A DNA stretch of 12,018 nt from DASZHA01 sp049644325 (GTDB lineage Bacteria; Chloroflexota; Dormibacteria; DASZGP01): contig JBARRR010000150.1 in assembly GCA_049644325.1 (NCBI GenBank), positions 1 to 12,018 of the forward strand, written 5' to 3'. The notes below the pieces were generated by a model. That model was not told the DNA's origin. It saw only the letters and a list, made by a program, of their open reading frames with translations, and searched no databases. The position numbers and the translations under genes are program-made. Positions 1 to 5,284 of the stretch are shown here, one piece after another (the stretch's first letter is position 1; every line of letters begins with the position of its first letter).

Positions 1-428
1 ATGACGGCGCTGACAATCGGCACCCGGAGCTCTGACATCAGCGTCAGGCACTCCGATATCACCCAGGCCTGGCCGAACTTCTCGGCGTCGACCCCGGGGT
101 AGGCGCCAGGGGTGTCGATCAGGGCCAGGACTGGCATGTCGAAGCGCTCCGCCTGCCGCATCAGGCGAAGCGCCTTGCGGTAGCCGGCGGGCCCGGCCAT
201 GCCGTAGTTGCGGTGCAGCCGGTCCTCAACGCTGCGCCCCTTCTGGTGGGCCAGCAGCATCACCGGCCGACCCATCAGCCGGGCGGGGCCGCCAATGACG
301 GCGCGGTCGTCGGCGCCGGCGCGGTCGCCGTGGAGCTCGACGAAGTCGTCGAAGATGCGGTCGACATAGTCGAGGGCGTAGGGGCGGTCCTCGTGCCGCG
401 CCAGCTGGACGGTGTCCCAGGCCCTCAT
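1..428 (-). CDS. accA: Acetyl-CoA carboxylase carboxyltransferase subunit alpha (3' end outside window)
   Basis: AccA pairs with AccD to move the carboxyl group from carboxybiotin to acetyl-CoA, giving malonyl-CoA for fatty-acid synthesis in the cytoplasm. Only the first 142 codons are present; the gene runs off the left edge. Family landmarks are clear: DRPYALDY (14-21), GDRAGADDRAVIGG (34-47), HQKGR (61-65), NYGMAGPAGYRKALRLM (74-90) and DTPGAYPG (105-112). The ATG shares four bases (ATGA) with the accD stop, so the two subunits are probably translationally coupled. Compared with the E. coli and B. subtilis proteins, the start sits at the LGAW/KPWD position, so the usual N-terminal helical segment of about 50-60 residues is missing. 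After GAYPG the usual AEERGQ reads AEKFGQ, a divergence from those references. The family call is firm; the N-terminus is the uncertain part. Confidence 0.95.
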   Translation of the reverse strand, partial: MRAWDTVQLARHEDRPYALDYVDRIFDDFVELHGDRAGADDRAVIGGPARLMGRPVMLLAHQKGRSVEDRLHRNYGMAGPAGYRKALRLMRQAERFDMPVLALIDTPGAYPGVDAEKFGQAWVISECLTLMSELRVPIVSAV

Positions 429-1255
429 GCCTGGCGGCGAACGGCCTCGGTGGAGACGGTGGGGTACAGGCGAAGCAGCCGCGACAGCGTCACCCGCAGG
501 TCGCGGCGGGGCACCACTCGGTCGACGAAGCCGTGGTGGAGCATGAACTCGGAGGTCTGGAAGCCATCGGGAATCTCCTCGTGGGTCGCCTGGCTGATGA
601 CCCGGGCGCCGGCGAAACCGACGGTGGCGCCGGGCTCGGCCAGGATGGCGTCGGCGCTGGCCGCGAATGACGCCATCACGCCACCCATGGTGGGATCGGT
701 GAGGATCGTGATGTAGGGCACCGGAGCGTCGGCCAGGCGAGAGCGTGCGATGCTGGTCTTGGCCATCTGCATCAGGGACAGCAGGCCTTCCTGCATCCGG
801 GCGCCCCCCGAGGCGGTGATGGCCACGAACGGCGTGCCTCGCGCCGCCGACCGCTCCATGGCCCTGGCGATGCGCTCGCCCACCACCTCACCCATGCTGC
901 CGCCGACGAAGCCGAACTCCATCACCGCGATGCCCACCGCCATTCCTTCGATGCGGCCGGAGCCGCTGACGATGGCGTCGTGGAGCCCGGTGGCGTCATG
1001 GGCTTGAGCCAAGCGATCCGAGTACGGGACCAGGTCGACAAAGCCGAGAGGATCTCGCGGCCGGAGTTCTCGATCCCACTCCTCGAAGCTGTCGGCGTCG
1101 AGAAGGAGGTCGATCCGGCGCCGCCAGCCGATGCGGTAGTGGTGCCCGCAGCCGGGGCAGACGCCGTCGAGGTCGAGGATCGCCTGGTCGCCGTGGCAGT
1201 CGCCGCAGGCCGGGCAGGGACGCGCCACGCGCGGAGGGACGCTCACGCGCCCCAT
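425..1255 (-). CDS. accD: Acetyl-CoA carboxylase carboxyltransferase subunit beta
   Basis: This is the zinc-binding beta subunit of the split bacterial acetyl-CoA carboxylase carboxyltransferase; it acts with AccA on acetyl-CoA and carboxybiotin. The 276-residue product starts with a four-cysteine zinc ribbon (C14-x2-C17, 15 residues, C33-x2-C36), the same spacing as E. coli AccD. The crotonase-like core follows, with GGSMGEVVGERIARA, ITASGGARMQEGLLSLMQMAKTS, PYITILTDPTMGGVMASFA and VGFAGARVI. It is slightly shorter than E. coli AccD because the variable C-terminal tail is reduced. The ATG lies 13 bases inside the end of fabH and has no good Shine-Dalgarno. A GTG at 1246, which forms a GTGA overlap with the fabH stop, is an alternative start that would remove three residues. 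The 3' end overlaps accA by ATGA. Biotin carboxylase and BCCP genes are not in the window. Confidence 0.96.
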   Translation of the reverse strand: MGRVSVPPRVARPCPACGDCHGDQAILDLDGVCPGCGHHYRIGWRRRIDLLLDADSFEEWDRELRPRDPLGFVDLVPYSDRLAQAHDATGLHDAIVSGSGRIEGMAVGIAVMEFGFVGGSMGEVVGERIARAMERSAARGTPFVAITASGGARMQEGLLSLMQMAKTSIARSRLADAPVPYITILTDPTMGGVMASFAASADAILAEPGATVGFAGARVISQATHEEIPDGFQTSEFMLHHGFVDRVVPRRDLRVTLSRLLRLYPTVSTEAVRRQA

Positions 1256-2223
1256 TCCAGGACCGTGGCGCCCCAGGTCAGGCCGGCGCCGAAGCCGACC
1301 AGGAGGACGCGGTCGCCCGCGCTGACGCGGCCCTGGCGGGCCACCTCCTCCAGCGCGATCGGGATCGATGCCGACGAGGTGTTGCCAAAGCGGTCGAGGT
1401 TGATGGCGAAGCGATCCATCGGCAGCCCCAGCCGTTTGGCCACCGCCTCCACGATGCGCACGTTGGCCTGGTGGGGCACGACCAGGGCCAGGTCGGCGGG
1501 GGAGACGCCGGCCATCTCGCAGGCGCGGATGGCGGCATCGGACATCGCCTTGGCGGCGGCCTTGAACGTCTCGCGGCCGTCCATCCGCAGGAACTCGTCG
1601 GGGTCGTCGGGGGTGCAGCCGTAGTAGATCAGCTGGGAGTTGTCGCCATCGGCCCCCAGGGCCCAGCCCATGAATCCCGCGGTCTCACTGGGGCCGAGGA
1701 CGGCGGCGCCGGCGCCGTCACCGAAGAGGATGCAGGTGCCGCGGTCGGTGTAGTCCAGCAGCCGGGTCATGATCTCGGAGCCGACCACCAGCGCCCGGCG
1801 AGCGGCGCCGCTGCTGATGTAGCGCTCCGCGATCGAGGTGGCGTAGAGCCAGCTGCTGCAGGCCGCCAGGATGTCGAAGGACAGGGCCCCGGTCGCCCCC
1901 AGCGCTCGCTGCAGGTGACAGGCGGTGGCGGGGAAGGGCTGGTCGGGCGAGCAGGTCCCGAGGATGATCAGGTCGATCTCCGAGGGCAGCACCTCGGCGG
2001 CGCGCAGGGCGCGCTGCGAAGCCAGCAGGGCCAGCTCCGCGGTGGTGGTGTCGGCGGTGACGCGGCGGCGCTCGGCGATACCCGTCCGCTGCCGGATCCA
2101 TTCGTCCGAGGTATCGAGATGGGCCGCCAGGGCCCGGTTGGTGACGCGCTCATCGGGCACGTAGGCGCCGAGCCCGAGAATGGCGGCGCGCTGCCGGCCG
2201 GTGGAGTAGGCGATCTCCTGCAT
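1243..2223 (-). CDS. fabH: Beta-ketoacyl-ACP synthase III
   Basis: FabH starts type II fatty-acid synthesis by condensing a short acyl-CoA with malonyl-ACP. The 326-residue protein has the full Cys-His-Asn triad: C122 (ILAACSSWLYA), H251 (VPHQANVRI) and N281 (RFGNTSSASIPIAL). It also has the N-terminal ILGLGAYVPDERVTN and DTSDEWIRQRTGI motifs and the C-terminal GFGAGLTWGATVLEW. Length matches the family. The frame stays open upstream into fabF, but the ATG at 2223 gives the correct N-terminus. That ATG shares one base with the fabF stop (TGATG) and has AGGTGG seven bases upstream, within fabF. Substrate choice (acetyl versus branched-chain primers) cannot be read from the sequence. Its place between fabF and accD puts malonyl-CoA supply and chain initiation on one mRNA. 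Confidence 0.97.
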   Translation of the reverse strand: MQEIAYSTGRQRAAILGLGAYVPDERVTNRALAAHLDTSDEWIRQRTGIAERRRVTADTTTAELALLASQRALRAAEVLPSEIDLIILGTCSPDQPFPATACHLQRALGATGALSFDILAACSSWLYATSIAERYISSGAARRALVVGSEIMTRLLDYTDRGTCILFGDGAGAAVLGPSETAGFMGWALGADGDNSQLIYYGCTPDDPDEFLRMDGRETFKAAAKAMSDAAIRACEMAGVSPADLALVVPHQANVRIVEAVAKRLGLPMDRFAINLDRFGNTSSASIPIALEEVARQGRVSAGDRVLLVGFGAGLTWGATVLEWGA

Positions 2224-3476
2224 CAGGCGCCACCTGCGGCGTAGTCGCCGAAGACCAGCGTGGCGTTGTGGCCGCCGAAGCCGAAGCTGTTGTTGAGCGC
2301 CATTCCCGCGCCGATCCCGGTGGCTTCGGTGAGATGGTTGAGGGCGCACTCGGGGTCGGGGTCGGTGAGGTTGATGGTGGGAGGCGCTGTCTTGCTTCGC
2401 AGCGCCATGACGCAGGCCAGGGACTCCAGCGCCCCGGCCGCCCCCAGGAGGTGACCCGTCATCGACTTGACGCTGGAGACCGGGACATGCTCGGCGTGCT
2501 CCCCGAAGACCCGGTGGATGGCGGCCGCCTCGGCAGTGTCGTTAAGTTGAGTCGATGTGCCGTGGGCGTTGATGTAGGCCACGTCGCCGGGGGCGATGTG
2601 GGCCCGGTCGAGAGCCTTGCGCATCGATGCGACCGCGCCCCGGCCCTGGGGCTCGGGCGCGGTGATGTGGAAGGCGTCGGCGCTGGCGCCGTAGCCGGCG
2701 ATCTCGGCCAGGATGTCGGCGCCGCGGGCTAGCGCGTGCTCCTCCGACTCCAGCACCAGCACGGCGGCGCCCTCGGCGATGACGAAGCCGTCGCGGGCGG
2801 TGTCGAAGGGGCGGCTGACCTCGGCCGCCGGCCGGGTGCTCTCGCTCAGCGCCCGGGCGGCGATGAAGCTGGCCACCGAGAGGGGGGTGATGGCGGCCTC
2901 GCTGCCGCCCGCCAGCATGATGTCGGCATCACCGCGGCGGATGATCTCGGCCGCCTCACCGATGGCGTGGGCCCCCGAGGCGCATGCCGAGACCAGGCCG
3001 AAGTTGGGGCCGCGCAGGTCGTAGCGGATGGCGACGTTGCCCGCCGCCATGTCCCCGATCATCATCGGCACCACGAATGGACTGATGCGGCGATAGCCCG
3101 AGGCCGCCAGCAGCTGAGTGGCGTCCTCGATCTCCTTGAGACCGCCCACGCCGGAAGCGACCAGGACGCCGATGCGGTCACGGTCCTCGGTGTCAAGGCT
3201 GAGGTCGCTGGCGGCCAGGGCTTCCTCGGAGGCAGCCACCGCGAACTGGCTGAACCGCGACATCCGTCGCGATTCCTTGCGGCCGACACGGGCCTCGGCG
3301 TCGAAGTCCTGGACCTCACCGGCGATTCCCACTGGCAGGTCGGCGGGGTCGAATTGGGTGATCTGGCCGATCCCCGACCGGCCGGACAGCATCGCCTCCC
3401 AGGTGGTGGGGACGTCGCCGCCGACGGGGCTCAGGCAGCCCAGACCCGTGACGACAACGCGCGGTCGATCTCTCAT
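2223..3476 (-). CDS. fabF: Beta-ketoacyl-ACP synthase II
   Basis: This condensing enzyme elongates acyl-ACP with malonyl-ACP in type II fatty-acid synthesis. The 417-residue product is of normal FabF length and has the Cys-His-His site: C165 (VSACASGAHA), H305 (INAHGTSTQLND) and H342 (SVKSMTGHLLGAAGA), with K337 conserved. The thiolase-fold start VVVTGLGCLSPVG and the glycine-rich NNSFGFGGHNATL near the C-terminus agree. The ATG has GGGAGA four bases upstream (3481-3486). It is the first gene of the overlapping fabF-fabH-accD-accA chain and follows the thioredoxin gene after 144 bases containing dyads that could be an operator. No acyl-carrier-protein gene sits next to it here. FabF rather than FabB is chosen on length and motif context; it could also be a polyketide-type KS, but the acc/fab neighbours argue against that. 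Confidence 0.96.
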   Translation of the reverse strand: MRDRPRVVVTGLGCLSPVGGDVPTTWEAMLSGRSGIGQITQFDPADLPVGIAGEVQDFDAEARVGRKESRRMSRFSQFAVAASEEALAASDLSLDTEDRDRIGVLVASGVGGLKEIEDATQLLAASGYRRISPFVVPMMIGDMAAGNVAIRYDLRGPNFGLVSACASGAHAIGEAAEIIRRGDADIMLAGGSEAAITPLSVASFIAARALSESTRPAAEVSRPFDTARDGFVIAEGAAVLVLESEEHALARGADILAEIAGYGASADAFHITAPEPQGRGAVASMRKALDRAHIAPGDVAYINAHGTSTQLNDTAEAAAIHRVFGEHAEHVPVSSVKSMTGHLLGAAGALESLACVMALRSKTAPPTINLTDPDPECALNHLTEATGIGAGMALNNSFGFGGHNATLVFGDYAAGGA

Positions 3477-3480
3477 CAGT

Positions 3481-3486
3481 TCTCCC
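3481..3486 (-). promoter_or_regulatory. Ribosome binding site of fabF
   Basis: GGGAGA on the minus strand, four bases before the fabF ATG at 3476. It is the only clear intergenic Shine-Dalgarno of the fab/acc chain; the later genes start inside their upstream neighbours. Confidence 0.6.
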
Positions 3487-3523
3487 GTGCGACTGTCCCG
3501 ACCCAGTCGTGGCGGTAAGCAGC

Positions 3524-3560
3524 GGCCCAGGTCCGTAACTGGGCCTTCGAATACTTCTAA
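3524..3560 (-). promoter_or_regulatory. Dyads upstream of fabF, candidate operator or promoter region
   Basis: Two adjoining symmetrical elements lie 48-84 bases before fabF. The first is a perfect 7-base inverted repeat, GGCCCAG (3524-3530) and CTGGGCC (3539-3545), with an 8-base spacer. The second (3546-3560), read on the minus strand, is TTAGAAGTATTCGAA, an imperfect 15-base dyad with TTaGAA and TTCgAA arms in an otherwise GC-rich region. No T-run follows the first repeat, so a simple terminator for the upstream thioredoxin gene is unlikely. A regulator site controlling fatty-acid synthesis is the more attractive reading, but I cannot match it to a known FapR, FadR or FasR consensus. Confidence 0.4.
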
Positions 3561-3620
3561 GCCGCCGGGCTCTGTTTGGTTACGTGCGACCCCGACAACA
3601 AACGCTCCCCGGGAGGATCG

Positions 3621-4058
3621 CTAGGACACGAAGGGCTGCAGCCACTGCCGCAGTCGCGGCTCAGGCAGTGCCCCCGTCACCCGCTGTGCCTCCTTGCCGT
3701 CCTTCATTACCACCAACAGGGGAATTCCCTTGATGTCGAAGCGGCGGGAGAGGATGGGGGTGTCATCGGTGTTGACCTCGACCACCTTCAGCTGGCCAGC
3801 CTTCTCGACGGCCAGCTTCTCGACCACTGGCGTGACCATCCGGCAGGGGCCGCACCAGGGCGCCCAGAAATCGACCAGCACCGGCAGCTTGGCGTCGACC
3901 ACGGCGTCGAAGCTGCCGTCGTCGGCGTGCACCAGCCAGGGCAGCGGCTTTCCGCACTTGCCGCAGAACGGCGCGCCCGAGCCGGTCGCCCGGACGCGGT
4001 TCTTGGTGCCGCAGTTGGCACAGACGACGATTGCCGGCGCGTCAGCTGCGGTGGCCAT
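3621..4058 (-). CDS. trxC: Thioredoxin 2-type protein with N-terminal zinc ribbon
   Basis: This is a cytoplasmic dithiol-disulfide oxidoreductase. The 145-residue protein has two parts. Residues 10-38 form a zinc ribbon (C13-x2-C16 and C32-x2-C35). Residues 45-145 are a thioredoxin fold with the active site WCGPC (C69, C72), the VDFWAPWCGPCRM context and the cis-proline P113 in KGIPLL. The extra cysteine pairs distinguish TrxC-type from TrxA-type thioredoxins; zinc binding is known for the family and inferred here. An in-frame stop lies one codon before the ATG, so no upstream start is possible. The ATG has no recognisable Shine-Dalgarno, but a 21-codon open frame with a good one ends three bases before it. 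The gene is 144 bases upstream of fabF on the same strand, so cotranscription is possible but not shown. Confidence 0.93.
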   Translation of the reverse strand: MATAADAPAIVVCANCGTKNRVRATGSGAPFCGKCGKPLPWLVHADDGSFDAVVDAKLPVLVDFWAPWCGPCRMVTPVVEKLAVEKAGQLKVVEVNTDDTPILSRRFDIKGIPLLVVMKDGKEAQRVTGALPEPRLRQWLQPFVS

Positions 4059-4061
4059 CGG

Positions 4062-4127
4062 TCAGCGGCTGGCCAGGATCTGCCAGGTGGACCTCCCGGT
4101 TTTGCATCGCAAGCCCTCCATAACCAT
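4062..4127 (-). CDS. Possible 21-residue leader peptide upstream of thioredoxin
   Basis: A short frame opens with ATG at 4127, preceded by GAGG at a 5-base spacing (4133-4136). It encodes MVMEGLRCKTGRSTWQILAS plus a final R and stops with TGA three bases before the thioredoxin ATG. The thioredoxin start lacks its own Shine-Dalgarno, so translation of this mini-ORF could deliver ribosomes to it. It resembles no family I recognise. It may be a chance frame in GC-rich DNA; the evidence is position, the ribosome binding site and the tight spacing only. Confidence 0.3.
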   Translation of the reverse strand: MVMEGLRCKTGRSTWQILASR

Positions 4128-4176
4128 GAGATCCTCGCCGGGGTCACGTCGACCGAAGCGCCGACACTTCCGCCGC

Positions 4177-4208
4177 CTAAATAGTTATAGCGCTAATGGC
4201 GTATAAAA
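4177..4208. promoter_or_regulatory. AT-rich island between divergent thioredoxin and esterase genes
   Basis: This short AT-rich stretch in GC-rich DNA lies between two divergent genes. It holds the perfect 8-base palindrome TAGCGCTA (4188-4195). On the plus strand there are two -10-like hexamers: TTATAG (4185-4190), with a CCGACA (4161-4166) 18 bases before it, and TATAAA (4202-4207). On the minus strand TATAAC and TATTTA could serve the thioredoxin gene. The promoter call rests on composition and position; none of the boxes is a perfect consensus. Confidence 0.4.
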
Positions 4209-4841
4209 GTGTGCGTGGACGAGCTGCGGGTGCTGAGCGCCGGTGAGCCGCTGGAGCAGGCGACCGCGGCGATGGTGATGGCCCACGGTCGCGGGGCGTC
4301 GGCCGAGGACATCCTGCTGCTCTCGCAGGAGCTGGCCACGCCCGGCTTCGCCTACCTGGCGCCGCAGGCGCCGGGCAACACCTGGTACCCCAACCGATAC
4401 AGCGCGCCCGTCGAGAGCAACGAGCCGTGGCTGTCCCGCGCGCTGGCAACCATCGACGCCGTCGTCGCCGAGGCCGAGGCCCACCTGCCGGCGGAGCGGA
4501 TCATGCTCCTCGGATTCTCGCAGGGGGCCTGCCTGACGCTCGAGTATGCCGCCCGGCACGCCCGGCGCCACGGCGGCATCGCCGGGCTGAGCGGCGCCCT
4601 CATCGGACCCCGGGGAACACCCCGCGACTACCCTGGGTCCTTCGACGGAACGCCGACCTTCCTGGGATGCAGCGACACAGACCCCCATGTCGTCGCCGAC
4701 GACGTCGCCCTCGCCGCCGAGGTGCTGCAGCGGATGGGCGCGGAGGTCACGGTGCGCCTGTATCCCCTGCTGGGGCACACCATCAACGCTGACGAGGTAG
4801 CCGAGGTCCGGCGCATGATGGCCCCCCTTGTGTCCGCCTAG
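4209..4841 (+). CDS. Alpha/beta hydrolase, phospholipase/carboxylesterase family
   Basis: This is a small cytoplasmic serine esterase of the phospholipase/carboxylesterase (acyl-protein thioesterase-like) family, 210 residues, with no signal peptide. The catalytic triad is visible: S104 in the nucleophile elbow GFSQGA, D158 in GCSDTDPHV and H190 in LLGHTIN. MAHGRGA (25-31) fits the oxyanion-hole strand. A stop codon 15 bases upstream confines the start to GTG at 4209 or GTG at 4215. Neither has a Shine-Dalgarno; the second lies seven bases after a TATAAA box and could be a leaderless start. The gene is divergent from thioredoxin and converges with the zinc-finger gene with a 17-base gap. The physiological substrate is unknown; carboxylesterase and lysophospholipase activities both occur in the family. 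Confidence 0.9.
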   Translation: MCVDELRVLSAGEPLEQATAAMVMAHGRGASAEDILLLSQELATPGFAYLAPQAPGNTWYPNRYSAPVESNEPWLSRALATIDAVVAEAEAHLPAERIMLLGFSQGACLTLEYAARHARRHGGIAGLSGALIGPRGTPRDYPGSFDGTPTFLGCSDTDPHVVADDVALAAEVLQRMGAEVTVRLYPLLGHTINADEVAEVRRMMAPLVSA

Positions 4842-4858
4842 CCCCGACGCCACTGGGC

Positions 4859-5152
4859 TCAGTGGTAGCTGAGCACGGGGACGCCCTCGATCTCGAACAT
4901 GAGATCGTCGGGGTAGCAGTAGAACCAGTCCTCGTCGGGCTCGAACGACTGGATGATGGGGTGCCCGGTGGCGTGGTGGTGCTTGGTCGCGTGCTTACCC
5001 ACCGATTGGTCGCAGCATCCGACGTGGCCGCAGGTCATGCAGAGGCGCAGGTGGACCCACTCCTGGCCTGTCTTCAGGCACTCGATGCAGCCATTTCCTG
5101 AGGGGACCACGGGACGGATCTCGTCGAGGTGCGTACAGGTCGGGGCGGCCAC
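4859..5152 (-). CDS. UBP-type zinc finger domain protein
   Basis: This 97-residue protein is almost entirely a zinc finger of the ubiquitin-hydrolase (ZnF-UBP) type. Candidate metal ligands occur in family order: C6 and H8 (CTH), C22-x2-C25, C38-x2-C41, C46/C47, then H54, H58-H60 and H64. The aromatic-rich end DEDWFYCYPDD resembles the part that in eukaryotic members contacts the ubiquitin C-terminus. In eukaryotes the domain binds the free C-terminal glycine motif of ubiquitin; in bacteria its partner is not known, so function is open. The start is GTG at 5152, with a strong GGAGGA seven bases upstream. There is no signal peptide, membrane segment or catalytic domain. It follows the acyltransferase gene after 132 bases and converges on the esterase. 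Confidence 0.88.
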   Translation of the reverse strand: MAAPTCTHLDEIRPVVPSGNGCIECLKTGQEWVHLRLCMTCGHVGCCDQSVGKHATKHHHATGHPIIQSFEPDEDWFYCYPDDLMFEIEGVPVLSYH

Positions 5153-5158
5153 GGCACT

Positions 5159-5164
5159 TCCTCC
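5159..5164 (-). promoter_or_regulatory. Ribosome binding site deciding the zinc-finger start
   Basis: GGAGGA on the minus strand lies seven bases before GTG at 5152. It is the strongest Shine-Dalgarno in the window and supports GTG as the start codon. Confidence 0.75.
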
Positions 5165-5237
5165 AAATCGATCGACCGTTCAGCGGGCCGCGGTGTTCCG
5201 CTGCACCAGCCCACTGCCCAATCATGCTCCCCCGTGT

Positions 5238-5274
5238 TGCCGAGGGGTAAACCACGATGAGGCGCCCCTCGGCA
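5238..5274 (-). terminator. Hairpin after the acyltransferase gene, possible terminator
   Basis: Perfect 10-base arms TGCCGAGGGG (5238-5247) and CCCCTCGGCA (5265-5274) flank a 17-base loop, starting ten bases after the acyltransferase stop. The stem is strong, but no U-run follows, so it would be a non-canonical or processing hairpin. It could also be an operator for the zinc-finger gene 86 bases downstream. Confidence 0.45.
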
Positions 5275-5284
5275 TGCTGGCGCC

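Noticed and set aside
3605..3615. CTCCCCGGGAG palindrome just after the thioredoxin stop, followed on the minus strand by GTTTGTT
   Set aside because: The stem could form only about four pairs around a three-base loop, too weak for an intrinsic terminator.
4850..4865. Small hairpin CCACTG-GGCT-CAGTGG between the convergent esterase and zinc-finger genes
   Set aside because: Only six base pairs, no U-run, and it overlaps the zinc-finger coding end; too weak to call a terminator.
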